Part shown: piece after piece, positions 37,601 to 46,481 of the stretch | Layout: the number at the start of each line of letters is the position of its first letter | Position numbering within the stretch: position 1 is the stretch's first letter | DNA from: Streptomyces sp. Tu 3180 | Lineage (GTDB): Bacteria > Actinomycetota > Actinomycetes > Streptomycetales > Streptomycetaceae | Direction of reading: 5' to 3' | DNA length: 64,000 bases | Assembly (NCBI RefSeq): GCF_009852415.1 | Contig: NZ_WOXS01000002.1 | Location: 6,116,001-6,180,000 of the forward strand | Position numbers and translations under genes: made by a program | The notes under the pieces: model-generated | The model's database searches: none | What the model was told of the DNA's origin: nothing | The model's input: the letters and a program-made list of their open reading frames with translations, nothing else

Positions 37601-38119
37601 TCACCCTTCCGGCGTCCCTCCCACCACCCACCACTCCTCGCCGTCGTCGTCCGGGTCCTCGAGCAGCGTGTTCATCTCCTCGATCAGGGCGTTCATCATC
37701 TTGCCCAGGACGGCTTCGTCGGACGACGCGGGCAGGCTCTCCCGGTGGTGACGGGTGGCGGCCCAGTACTCCCGGAAGATCTTGTTGCGGGACATCACCC
37801 GCACGTGTCCGTACAGTTCCGCGAGGGTCAGCGCCCCGGTCCGGTGGAAGTACAGGGCGTTGACGTACAGGGCGTTGGCGAACAGGTACTGGCGCTGCCT
37901 CTCCGGCGGCACGTCGCTCTCGTAGGTGTCCAGGACGGCGGCCAGCGCCGGATCGACCATGGCCCTGCACAGGAGATCGAAGTGGAGCCGGTGCTGCTCG
38001 GCGAGCGCCGCCCGCCTGCGGTTCCGCAGACTCCGCCTGGCCAGGGCACTCGCGGTGACCGCGAGGCGTGAGCGTGCGGTGGAGCCGAGCTCCCGGATCC
38101 CGAAGTTCTGTGTGGCCAT
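37601..38119 (-). CDS. DUF6082-like hypothetical protein
   Basis: A 172-residue basic, helical protein. A central region LHFDLLCRAMVDPALAAVLDTYESD is followed by YLFANALYVNALYFHRTGALTL and REYWAATRHHRESLPASSDEAVLGKMM, the pattern of the DUF6082 family common in Streptomyces. No transmembrane helix is certain; the N-terminal part is Arg-rich. The family is often found beside mobile or regulatory genes. ATG 38119 follows GGGGG at a distance. Function unknown. Confidence 0.75.
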   Translation of the reverse strand: MATQNFGIRELGSTARSRLAVTASALARRSLRNRRRAALAEQHRLHFDLLCRAMVDPALAAVLDTYESDVPPERQRQYLFANALYVNALYFHRTGALTLAELYGHVRVMSRNKIFREYWAATRHHRESLPASSDEAVLGKMMNALIEEMNTLLEDPDDDGEEWWVVGGTPEG

Positions 38120-38441
38120 GTCAAATACCCCCGATCAGGCGGCCGTCCGCCGGTCGTCGGAGTGCGGGTCTGCTGGAGGGGACCGGCGAGCGGTGGGCGG
38201 CGCTTGCCGCCTCCCAGGGTGCCGAGCGGCTCTGATCGGCGGGAAGGCGGAGAGGAGGCGCACGGAGGGAAGCGAGGGTCGCACGGACCGGCGCCTTCCT
38301 CAACGTCTGCCCCGCACACGCCGCTAACAATCGTTCACTTCGCGGTGGTTCCCGTCGTTCGTATCCTGGGGCGTCAGTCGGTTCCCGTCCGTGTACCGGG
38401 GCGCGAGCCGGTGTGCGCGTGGGTGTGAGAGAGGTCGTGCG
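38120..38441. promoter_or_regulatory. Divergent intergenic region upstream of the CobW-like gene
   Basis: 322 nt without a gene. TATCCT (38362-38367) is a candidate -10 for the CobW gene. I looked for a Zur-like palindrome, since many CobW paralogues are zinc-regulated, and found none. Confidence 0.35.
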
Positions 38442-39494
38442 GTGGAGCGGAGCAGTGGCCGGCAGATACCGGTGGTCGTCCTGGCCGGGTTCCTCGGCGC
38501 CGGTAAGACCACCGTGCTCAACCACCTCCTCCACCACAGCGGCGGAAGCCGCATCGGCGCCGTCGTCAACGACTTCGGCGCCATCGAGATCGACGCCATG
38601 GCCGTGGCCGGCGCGCTCGGGGACTCGACGGTCTCGCTCGGCAACGGCTGCCTGTGCTGTGCCGTCGACGGCAGCGAGCTGGACGTGTACCTCGAGCGGC
38701 TGGCCCGGCCGTCCGCCGGGATCGACGTCATCGTCATCGAGGCCAGTGGCCTCGCCGAGCCGCAGGAACTCGTGCGGATGGTGCTCGCCAGCGAGCATCC
38801 CGGCGTCGTGTACGGCGGGCTCGTCGAGGTCGTGGACGCCGCCGAGTTCGACGACACCCGGGCCAGGCACCCGGAGATCGACCGGCACCTCGGTCTCGCC
38901 GACCTCGTCGTCGTGAACAAGACGGACCGGGTCACGGACGCCTCGCGCGTGCTGGACCTGGTCCGGTCGCTCGTCGACCGCGCGGCCGTGGTGCCCGCCA
39001 CGCACGGCCGTGTCGATCCCGAGTTCCTCTTCGACCGCAGGCCGAGCGAGGAGCGCGTCGGGCAGCTGTCGTTCGACGACCTGCACCGCCGTGACCACGG
39101 GGAGGAGGAGCACGCCGGGCATCTGCACGCCGCGTACGACAGCGTCTCCTTCGCCTCCGGGCACCCGCTGGACCCGCGGCGGTTGATCCGGTTCCTGGAC
39201 AGCCGTCCCGAGGGGCTGTACCGGATCAAGGGGTACGTCGACTTCGGGCCGCACGACACCCGCAACCGGTACGCCGTGCACGCCGTGGGACGGTTCCTGC
39301 GGTTCTACCCCGAGGCCTGGACGGCCGGCGAGGAGCGGCTCACGCAGCTCGTCCTCATCGGGACGGGCATCGACGCCGCCGCCCTGCGCAAGGAGCTGGA
39401 GGAGTGCGTGAGCGACGGCGCCCCACACGCCGACGAGCACGGCATGTGGGGCGTCCTGCGCTATGTGCGGGAGCCAGAGGACCCGGCTGTCTAG
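38442..39494 (+). CDS. CobW/COG0523-family metal-chaperone GTPase
   Basis: A 350-residue G3E GTPase. Walker A is GFLGAGKTT (~14-22), the metal-binding CLCC motif (GNGCLCCAVD, ~70) is the hallmark of COG0523, and VVNKTD is the guanine-specificity motif. The His-rich stretch HRRDHGEEEHAGHLH (~216-230) is a likely metal reservoir. The CobW C-terminal domain occupies ~240-345. The target metal (Zn or Co) is not clear. GTG 38442 has GAGAGAGG 7 nt upstream. Its TAG overlaps the TAG of parC on the opposite strand. Confidence 0.93.
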   Translation: MERSSGRQIPVVVLAGFLGAGKTTVLNHLLHHSGGSRIGAVVNDFGAIEIDAMAVAGALGDSTVSLGNGCLCCAVDGSELDVYLERLARPSAGIDVIVIEASGLAEPQELVRMVLASEHPGVVYGGLVEVVDAAEFDDTRARHPEIDRHLGLADLVVVNKTDRVTDASRVLDLVRSLVDRAAVVPATHGRVDPEFLFDRRPSEERVGQLSFDDLHRRDHGEEEHAGHLHAAYDSVSFASGHPLDPRRLIRFLDSRPEGLYRIKGYVDFGPHDTRNRYAVHAVGRFLRFYPEAWTAGEERLTQLVLIGTGIDAAALRKELEECVSDGAPHADEHGMWGVLRYVREPEDPAV

Positions 39495-41947
39495 ACCGGC
39501 CCCGCCACCACCGACACCGTCTTCGGCAGCGACACGCCCGAGCCGTCGCGGCGCGGGTCGGGCTCCGGCAGGCTCACCGGCGTGCCGTTCTTCTGGGCGG
39601 CACGGGCCGGGGCCGGGCCCGCCCAGGCCAGGGCCAGGCAGTCCTCGCCCTTCAGGAACCGCTGGCAGCGCACGCCGCCGGTGGCCCGGCCCTTGCGCGG
39701 GTACTGGTCGAACGGGGTCAGCTTCGCCGTCGTCTGGACGGAGTCGTCCAGCGTGCCGCGCGAGCCCGCGACCGTGAACACCACCGCGTCCGCCGCCGGG
39801 TCGACCGCGGTGAAGGCGATGACCTTCGCGCCCTCCGTGAGCTTGATGCCCGCCATGCCACCGGCGGGCCGGCCCTGCGGACGGACCTGCGCGGCCGGGT
39901 AGCGCAGCAGCTGGGCGTCGTCGGTGATGAAGACCAGGTCCTCCTCGCCCGTGCGCAGCTCGACCCCGCCGACGATCCGGTCGCCCTCCTTGAGCGTGAT
40001 GACCTCCAGCTCCTCCTTGTTGGAGGGGTAGTCGGGCACCACACGCTTGACGACGCCCTGCTCGGTGCCGAGCGCCAGGCCCGGCGACGACTCGTCGAGC
40101 GTCGTCAGGCACACGACCTGCTCGTCGTCCTCCAGGGAGACGAACTCGGCCAGGGGCGCCCCGCCCGAGAGGTTCGGCGTCGGCATCGCCTCCGGGAGCT
40201 GGGGGAGGTCGACGACGTTCAGCCGGAGCAGGCGGCCGGCAGAGGTGACCACGCCCACCTCGCCGCGGGCCGTCGCCGGCACCGCCGAGACGATCACGTC
40301 GTGCTTGACCCGCTTGGCCGCGCCGTCCCGCGCGAACGGCTCGTCGTTCACCGTACGGGCCAGCAGGCCCGTGGAGGACAGCAGCACGCGGCACGGGTCG
40401 TCCGCCACCTGCAGCGGTACGGCGGCCGCCGGGGTGGCGGCCGACTCCAGCAGCAGTGTGCGGCGGTCGTTGCCGAACTTCTTGGCCACCGCGGCCAGTT
40501 CACCGGAGACCAGCTTGCGCAGCTCCGCGTCCGACTCCAGGATCCGGGTCAGCTCCTCGATCTCCGCGTTCAGCCGGTCCCGCTCCGCCTCCAGCTCGAT
40601 GCGGTCGTACTTGGTCAGACGGCGCAGGGGCGTGTCCAGGATGTACTGGGTCTGGACGTCGCTGAGGGAGAAGCGCTCCATCAGGCGCTGCTTGGCCTGC
40701 GCGGAGTTCTCGCTGGAGCGGATGAGGCGGATGACCTCGTCGATGTCCACCAGTGCCGTGAGCAGGCCCTCGACCAGGTGCAGGCGGTCGCGCTTCTTGC
40801 CGCGGCGGAACTCCGAACGCCGGCGCACGACGTCGAAGCGGTGGTCGAGGTAGACCTCCAGCAGCTCCTTGAGGCCCAGGGTGAGCGGCTGGCCGTCCAC
40901 CAGCGCCACGTTGTTGATGCCGAAGGACTCCTCCATCGGCGTCAGCTTGTACAGCTGCTCCAGGACCGCCTCCGGCACGAAGCCGTTCTTGATCTCGATG
41001 ACCAGCCGCAGGCCGTGCTCGCGGTCGGTGAGGTCCTTGACGTCGGCGATGCCCTGGAGCTTCTTCGCCCCGACCAGGTCCTTGATCTTGGCGACCACCT
41101 TCTCCGGGCCGACCGTGAAGGGCAGCTCGGTGACGACCAGGCCCCTGCGGCGCGCCGTCACGTCCTCCACGGTGACCGTCGCGCGGATCTTGAAGGTGCC
41201 GCGGCCCGTCCGGTACGCGTCCCGGATGCCGGACAGGCCGACGATCCGGCCGCCGGTGGGCAGGTCGGGGCCCGGGACGTGCTTCATCAGGGCGTCGAGA
41301 TCGGCGTTCGGGTACCTGATCAGATGACGCGCGGCCGCGATGACCTCGCGCAGGTTGTGCGGCGGCATGTTGGTGGCCATGCCGACGGCGATGCCCGACG
41401 CGCCGTTCACCAGGAGGTTCGGGAAGGCGGCGGGCAGCGCGGCCGGCTCCTGCTCCTGGCCGTCGTAGTTGGGCGCGAAGTCGACCGTGTCCTCGTCGAT
41501 GGACTCGGTCATCAGGCTCGTGGCCTCGGTCATCCGGCACTCGGTGTACCGCATGGCGGCGGGCGGGTCGTCGTTGCCCAGCGAGCCGAAGTTGCCGTGG
41601 CCGTCGACCAGGGGCACGCGCATCGAGAAGGGCTGGGCCATGCGCACCAGGGCGTCGTAGATCGAGGCGTCGCCGTGGGGGTGCAGCTTGCCCATGACCT
41701 CGCCGACGACGCGGGCGCACTTCACGTAGCCGCGCTCGGGCCGCAGGCCCATCTCGTTCATCTGGTAGACGATGCGGCGGTGCACCGGCTTGAGGCCGTC
41801 GCGCGCGTCCGGCAGGGCGCGGGAGTAGATGACCGAGTACGCGTACTCGAGGAAGGAGCCCTGCATCTCGTCGACGACGTCGATGTCGAGGATCTTCTCC
41901 TCGTACGAGTCGTCGGGCGGCGGGGTCTTCGTGCTGCGGCGGGCCAT
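39491..41947 (-). CDS. parC: Topoisomerase IV subunit A (GyrA/ParC family)
   Basis: An 818-residue DNA cleavage-reunion subunit. The catalytic Tyr is Tyr134 in AAMRYTECRM. The quinolone-resistance region reads HGDASIYD (91-98), the wild-type actinobacterial form with Ala-Ser and Asp98. The C-terminal beta-pinwheel has repeats such as EVGVVTSAGRLLRL and GIKLTEGAKVIAFTAVD. The GyrA-box QRRGGKG is absent, which argues for ParC rather than GyrA. ATG 41947 has AAGGAG 8 nt upstream. parE is 11 kb away. Confidence 0.95.
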   Translation of the reverse strand: MARRSTKTPPPDDSYEEKILDIDVVDEMQGSFLEYAYSVIYSRALPDARDGLKPVHRRIVYQMNEMGLRPERGYVKCARVVGEVMGKLHPHGDASIYDALVRMAQPFSMRVPLVDGHGNFGSLGNDDPPAAMRYTECRMTEATSLMTESIDEDTVDFAPNYDGQEQEPAALPAAFPNLLVNGASGIAVGMATNMPPHNLREVIAAARHLIRYPNADLDALMKHVPGPDLPTGGRIVGLSGIRDAYRTGRGTFKIRATVTVEDVTARRRGLVVTELPFTVGPEKVVAKIKDLVGAKKLQGIADVKDLTDREHGLRLVIEIKNGFVPEAVLEQLYKLTPMEESFGINNVALVDGQPLTLGLKELLEVYLDHRFDVVRRRSEFRRGKKRDRLHLVEGLLTALVDIDEVIRLIRSSENSAQAKQRLMERFSLSDVQTQYILDTPLRRLTKYDRIELEAERDRLNAEIEELTRILESDAELRKLVSGELAAVAKKFGNDRRTLLLESAATPAAAVPLQVADDPCRVLLSSTGLLARTVNDEPFARDGAAKRVKHDVIVSAVPATARGEVGVVTSAGRLLRLNVVDLPQLPEAMPTPNLSGGAPLAEFVSLEDDEQVVCLTTLDESSPGLALGTEQGVVKRVVPDYPSNKEELEVITLKEGDRIVGGVELRTGEEDLVFITDDAQLLRYPAAQVRPQGRPAGGMAGIKLTEGAKVIAFTAVDPAADAVVFTVAGSRGTLDDSVQTTAKLTPFDQYPRKGRATGGVRCQRFLKGEDCLALAWAGPAPARAAQKNGTPVSLPEPDPRRDGSGVSLPKTVSVVAGPV

Positions 41948-42355
41948 CGCTGCCGGCTCCTTGCTGAAGCGTGTGACGGGATCTGACGCGGACCATTGTG
42001 GACCGCCGCACTGACATAGCGGGACCAGGACCCGGCTCCGGCCGTCCGGCGCGGGCGGGGAGCGGCGGCGCGAGCAGGGTACGCGCACGGGCCGCGGGCG
42101 CCGCGGGCGGGGGCTCCGGCGGGCCGGGCGCCGGGGGCCGGTCCCGCGACCCGGCCGTGCCCGGGGACCGGCACCACGGGCGCCCCGTCCGCCCCACGGC
42201 CCACACCGGCACCACCACCGGTCCGGTGGCTTCTCGCTCTCGGCGTAGTCGGCCCCGCCGGGGAACTCCACCGGTGGTCCGCACGCTTGCATACAGTGGC
42301 AGGACCGGCAGAAACGGCGGTTTCGACGACCGCCTCCGCGATCGAAGGGACGTAC
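41948..42355. promoter_or_regulatory. Divergent promoter region of parC and the M16 protease genes
   Basis: 408 nt, mostly extremely GC-rich (42040-42200) with no gene. TACAGT (42292-42297) in a locally AT-richer patch is a candidate -10 for the rightward operon, giving a leader of ~50 nt. Confidence 0.4.
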
Positions 42356-43738
42356 ATGCCCATGGGTCACACGGCCACAGCCAAGGCAGGCTCCGGCGGC
42401 CTGACAGCGACCGAGCACCGCCTGGCCAACGGTCTGCGCGTGGTGCTCTCCGAGGACCACCTGACCCCGGTCGCCGCGGTGTGCCTCTGGTACGACGTCG
42501 GTTCACGTCACGAGGTCAAGGGGCGTACCGGTCTGGCTCACCTTTTCGAGCACCTCATGTTCCAGGGCTCCGCCCAGGTGAAGGGCAACGGTCACTTCGA
42601 GCTGGTCCAGGGCGCCGGCGGCTCGCTCAACGGCACCACCAGCTTCGAGCGCACCAACTACTTCGAGACCATGCCCGCCCACCAGCTGGAGCTCGCCCTC
42701 TGGCTGGAGGCCGACCGCATGGGCTCCCTGCTGACCGCCCTGGACGACGAGTCCATGGAGAACCAGCGGGACGTCGTCAAGAACGAGCGCCGCCAGCGCT
42801 ACGACAACGTGCCCTACGGCACGGCCTTCGAGAGGCTGACCGCCCTCGCCTACCCGGAGGGCCACCCGTACCACCACACGCCGATCGGCTCGATGGCGGA
42901 CCTGGACGCGGCCACCCTGGAGGACGCCCGCCAGTTCTTCCGCACCTACTACGCGCCGAACAACGCCGTGCTCTCCGTCGTCGGCGACATCGACCCCGAG
43001 CAGACGCTCGCCTGGATCGAGAAGTACTTCGGCTCCATCCCGTCCCACGACGGCAAGCCCGCGCCCCGCGACGGCTCGCTGCCCGAGGTCATCGGCGAGC
43101 AGCTGCGCGAGGTCGTCGAGGAGGAGGTCCCCGCGCGGGCGCTGATGGCCGCCTACCGGCTGCCGCAGGACGGCACGCGCGCGTGCGACGCGGCGGACCT
43201 GGCGCTCACCGTCCTCGGCGGCGGCGAGTCCTCGCGGCTGTACAACCGGCTGGTACGGCGCGACCGCACGGCCGTGGCGGCCGGGTTCGGCCTGCTGCGG
43301 CTGGCCGGGGCGCCCTCCCTCGGGTGGCTGGACGTGAAGACGTCCGGCGACGTGGAGGTGCCGGTGATCGAGGCGGCCATCGACGAGGAGCTCGCCCGGT
43401 TCGCCGAGGAGGGCCCCACGGCCGAGGAGATGGAGCGCGCCCAGGCCCAGCTGGAGCGCGAGTGGCTGGACCGCCTCGGCACGGTCGCGGGCCGCGCCGA
43501 CGAACTGTGCCGGTACGCCGTCCTGTTCGGCGACCCGCAGCTCGCCCTGACCGCCGTCCAGCGCGTCCTCGAGGTGACGGCGGAGGAGGTGCGGGAGGTC
43601 GCCAAGAGCCGTCTGCGCCCCGACAACCGCGCGGTGCTCGTCTACGAGCCCCTCGCCCCCGCGGCGCAGGACGCGCAGGACGCACAGGAAGCCGCCGCAG
43701 TCGCCGGCACCGACGAGAACGAGGAGACGGCGAAGTGA
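42356..43738 (+). CDS. M16B zinc metalloprotease, catalytic subunit
   Basis: A 460-residue insulinase-family peptidase. The inverted zinc motif HLFEH (62-66) and the distal Glu near 144 (VVKNERRQ) complete the metal site. It has two M16 halves joined by a linker. GAAGGGA precedes ATG 42356 by 5 nt, and no signal peptide is seen, so the protein is cytosolic. Its stop overlaps the start of the second M16 gene (GTGA), as in heterodimeric M16B proteases, where one chain carries HxxEH and the other carries the substrate-positioning Arg/Tyr pair. Confidence 0.94.
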   Translation: MPMGHTATAKAGSGGLTATEHRLANGLRVVLSEDHLTPVAAVCLWYDVGSRHEVKGRTGLAHLFEHLMFQGSAQVKGNGHFELVQGAGGSLNGTTSFERTNYFETMPAHQLELALWLEADRMGSLLTALDDESMENQRDVVKNERRQRYDNVPYGTAFERLTALAYPEGHPYHHTPIGSMADLDAATLEDARQFFRTYYAPNNAVLSVVGDIDPEQTLAWIEKYFGSIPSHDGKPAPRDGSLPEVIGEQLREVVEEEVPARALMAAYRLPQDGTRACDAADLALTVLGGGESSRLYNRLVRRDRTAVAAGFGLLRLAGAPSLGWLDVKTSGDVEVPVIEAAIDEELARFAEEGPTAEEMERAQAQLEREWLDRLGTVAGRADELCRYAVLFGDPQLALTAVQRVLEVTAEEVREVAKSRLRPDNRAVLVYEPLAPAAQDAQDAQEAAAVAGTDENEETAK

Positions 43739-45123
43739 CCGAGCTCGCCACGATGGACTTCCACCCCCAGCCGCAGGCGGGCGAGGCCAGGCCCTGGGCC
43801 TTCCCGGCCCCCGAGCGCGGCGCGCTCGACAACGGCCTGACCGTGCTGCGCTGCCACCGCCCCGGTCAGCAGGTCGTCGCCGTCGAGGTGCTCCTCGACG
43901 CCCCCCTCGAGGCCGAGCCGGCCGGGCTCGACGGTGTCGCCACGATCATGGCGCGGGCCTTCTCCGAGGGCACCGACAAGCACTCCGCCGAGGAGTTCGC
44001 CGCCGAACTGGAGCGCTGCGGCGCCACCCTGGACGCGCACGCCGACCACCCCGGCGTCCGCCTGAGCCTCGAGGTCCCGGCCTCGCGGCTCGCCAAGGGG
44101 CTCGGACTGATCGCCGACGCCCTGCGGGCGCCCGCGTTCGCCGACAGCGAGGTCGAGCGGCTCGTCCGCAACCGCCTCGACGAGATCCCGCACGAGCTGG
44201 CCAACCCCTCCCGCCGGGCCGCGAAGGAGCTCTCCAAGGAGCTGTTCCCGGCGGACTCGCGCATGTCGCGCCCGCGCCAGGGCACCGAGGAGACGGTCGC
44301 CGGCATCGACTCCGCGGCCGTGCGCGCCTTCTACGAGAAGCACGTCCGTCCCGCCACGGCGACCGCGGTGGTCGTCGGCGACCTCACCGGTGTCGACCTG
44401 GACGCGCTGCTCCGCGACACGCTCGGCTCCTGGACGGGCTCCCCGGGCCGGCCCCGGCCCGTTCCGCCGGTGGTCGCCGACGACACCGGCCGGGTCGTGA
44501 TCGTGGACCGTCCGGGTGCCGTCCAGACGCAGCTGCTGATCGGCCGCGTCGGCCCGGACCGGCACGACCGCGTGTGGCCCGCGCAGGTGCTCGGCACCTA
44601 CTGCCTCGGCGGCACCCTCACCTCCCGCCTGGACCGCGTCCTGCGCGAGGAGAAGGGCTACACCTACGGCGTCCGGGCGTTCGGGCAGGTCCTCAGGTCC
44701 GCCCCGGACGGCACGGGAGCGGCGATGCTGGCCATCAGCGGCTCCGTCGACACCCCGAACACCGGGCCCGCCCTGCAGGACCTGTGGACGGTGCTGCGCA
44801 CGCTCGCCGCGGAGGGGCTCACCGACGCCGAGCGGGACGTCGCCGTGCAGAACCTGGTGGGCGTCGCGCCGCTGAAGTACGAGACCGCCGCGGCCGTCGC
44901 GAGCACCCTGGCCGACCAGGTCGAGCAGCACCTGCCCGACGACTACCAGGCCGAGCTGTACCGGCAGCTCGCCGCGACCGGCACCGTGGAGGCGACCGCC
45001 GCCGTCGTCAACGCCTTCCCGGTGGACCGTCTGGTGACCGTCCTCGTCGGTGACGCGGCGCAGATCAAGGAGCCCGTGGAGGCCCTCGGCATCGGCGAGG
45101 TCACCGTGGTGGCGGCCGAGTAG
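43735..45123 (+). CDS. M16B metalloprotease, non-catalytic partner subunit
   Basis: A 462-residue M16 homologue in which the zinc motif is lost: the position of HLFEH reads GVATIMARAFSEGT, with no HxxEH anywhere. The second half retains REEKGYTYGVRAF, the Arg/Tyr pair region contributed by the inactive chain in bacterial M16B heterodimers. GTG 43735 overlaps the upstream TGA, which ensures equal synthesis. A 13-bp hairpin at 45148-45179 closes the operon. Confidence 0.92.
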   Translation: MTELATMDFHPQPQAGEARPWAFPAPERGALDNGLTVLRCHRPGQQVVAVEVLLDAPLEAEPAGLDGVATIMARAFSEGTDKHSAEEFAAELERCGATLDAHADHPGVRLSLEVPASRLAKGLGLIADALRAPAFADSEVERLVRNRLDEIPHELANPSRRAAKELSKELFPADSRMSRPRQGTEETVAGIDSAAVRAFYEKHVRPATATAVVVGDLTGVDLDALLRDTLGSWTGSPGRPRPVPPVVADDTGRVVIVDRPGAVQTQLLIGRVGPDRHDRVWPAQVLGTYCLGGTLTSRLDRVLREEKGYTYGVRAFGQVLRSAPDGTGAAMLAISGSVDTPNTGPALQDLWTVLRTLAAEGLTDAERDVAVQNLVGVAPLKYETAAAVASTLADQVEQHLPDDYQAELYRQLAATGTVEATAAVVNAFPVDRLVTVLVGDAAQIKEPVEALGIGEVTVVAAE

Positions 45124-45147
45124 GCAGCCGCGCAGGACACGCGCGCG

Positions 45148-45179
45148 GGGCCCTGGTGACCCATGTGTCACCAGGGCCC
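45148..45179. terminator. Terminator of the M16 operon
   Basis: 13-bp perfect stem GGGCCCTGGTGAC / GTCACCAGGGCCC with a 6-nt loop, followed by TCTTATG. Confidence 0.88.
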
Positions 45180-45330
45180 TCTTATGCCCGAATTGACGGG
45201 AGGTTGCCCGTCTGCCCTGTGGGATGCGCTACAAACTCCGGGTTCTGTTTGGGAATTGGAAGCCCGCCCGCTTAGCGTCTTCCGGGCTGTTCGTCGGGCA
45301 GTGCGCCGCACCCGCGGCACCGGACAGCCA

Positions 45331-45478
45331 TCGCCGAGTCCCCGTACGGCGCGAGCCAGGGGAGCCGGGGACCCTTGTGCAGTCCCTGGGGTGAATCGGA
45401 CGCCCGCGCGTGTCGCGAGGGGGTCCGTAGGAGACCTTCCTGCTCCGAACCCGTCAGCTAACCCGGTAGGCGAGAGGG
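45331..45478 (+). ncRNA. ydaO/yuaA-type c-di-AMP riboswitch
   Basis: The leader of the M23 peptidase gene carries the conserved blocks of this riboswitch class in order: GCGAGCCAGGGGAGCCGGG (45351-45369), GGGGTGAATC (45389-45398), and near the 3' end CCGAACCCGTCAGCTAACC (45445-45463) followed by CGGTAGGCG. The aptamer ends ~22 nt before the start codon. In actinobacteria this class controls cell-wall hydrolase genes, turning them off at high c-di-AMP. Confidence 0.9.
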
Positions 45479-45499
45479 AAGGAAAGGACCAGCCTGTAC

Positions 45500-46273
45500 A
45501 TGGCGTTCACCCGCGCCACCGGGAAGCACCGTCGTCCCAGCCGGATGCAGCGCGGCACCGCCCGCGCGGCGGGCGTCGCGGCCCTCACCGGCACCGGCGT
45601 CGTCGGCTCCCTCGCGGCCCCCGCGCTCGCCGCCGGACCCGCCGTCGCGCAGACCGGCCTCACCCCCGTCGTCACCCTGGGCGACGAGGTCGCCGCCCGG
45701 ATCGACGCCCAGGCGGCCGCCCAGCACGAGGCCGCCCGGGAGGCGGCCGAGGAGGCCGCGCGCAAGGCGGCCGAGGAGGCCGCGCGCGAGAAGGCGGCCG
45801 AGGAGGCCGAGAAGGCCCGCGCGGAGAAGGAGCGCGCGGCGCGCGAGGCCGAGCGCAAGCGCCTCAACACCTTCGTCTCGCCGATCCCCGGCTCCTACGT
45901 CTCGACCGGCTACAAGTCCGGCGGCGCCGTCTGGTCCTCCGGCAGCCACACCGGTGTCGACTTCCACGCCGCGAGCGGCACCCCCGTCCACGCGGTCGGC
46001 GCGGGCACCGTCGTCGAGGCCGGCTGGGGCGGCGCGTACGGCAACCAGGTCGTCATCAAGATGCACGACGGCACGTACACCCAGTACGGCCACCTGTCGT
46101 CCGTCGACGTCTCGGTGGGCCAGCGGGTCACCCCGGGCCAGGGCATCGGCCTCTCGGGCGCCACCGGCAACGTCACCGGAGCGCACCTGCACTTCGAGGC
46201 CCGGACGACCGCCGAGTACGGCTCCGACATCGACCCCGTCGCCTACCTCCGGGCGCACGGCGTGAACCTCTGA
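45500..46273 (+). CDS. Secreted M23-family peptidase (LytM-like cell-wall hydrolase)
   Basis: A 257-residue exported endopeptidase for peptidoglycan cross-bridges. A long basic N-region leads into a signal sequence ending near APALAA (~45). An Ala/Glu/Arg/Lys-rich coiled coil spans ~65-122. The LytM domain (~125-255) shows the zinc ligands HTGVDF (H and D), and later HLHFEA. ATG 45500 is preceded by the purine-rich GAGGGAAGGAAAGGA. The c-di-AMP riboswitch upstream links its expression to turgor and second-messenger level, matching a role in cell-wall remodelling or spore germination. Confidence 0.94.
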   Translation: MAFTRATGKHRRPSRMQRGTARAAGVAALTGTGVVGSLAAPALAAGPAVAQTGLTPVVTLGDEVAARIDAQAAAQHEAAREAAEEAARKAAEEAAREKAAEEAEKARAEKERAAREAERKRLNTFVSPIPGSYVSTGYKSGGAVWSSGSHTGVDFHAASGTPVHAVGAGTVVEAGWGGAYGNQVVIKMHDGTYTQYGHLSSVDVSVGQRVTPGQGIGLSGATGNVTGAHLHFEARTTAEYGSDIDPVAYLRAHGVNL

Positions 46274-46313
46274 GGCGCGCACGCCCCGTCCCAGGCGCAC
46301 GCCCCCCCGCTTC

Positions 46314-46346
46314 CCGGTGCCCCGGCTCCCCGAGCCGGGGCACCGG
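46314..46346. terminator. Terminator of the M23 gene
   Basis: 15-bp perfect stem CCGGTGCCCCGGCTC / GAGCCGGGGCACCGG with a CCC loop. Confidence 0.85.
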
Positions 46347-46481
46347 CGTTTCCGGGGAGCGGTTGTCCAAAAACACACATGGAATCCGGCCCGGCATCGG
46401 AAATTCCCGCGGATTGCAATAGAGTCACGGAAAAGCGCGCCGCTCGTCGGCGTTTCACGGGGATTAAGCCGGAGGTCGGTC

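Noticed and set aside
38120..38441. Zur-type zinc operator upstream of the CobW gene
   Set aside because: Searched for the TGAAAATGATTTTCA-like palindrome and found none.
45124..45499. Second hairpin region considered as attenuation of the M16 operon
   Set aside because: The 13-bp hairpin at 45148-45179 lies after the M16 stop and the remaining leader matches the c-di-AMP riboswitch of the next gene.
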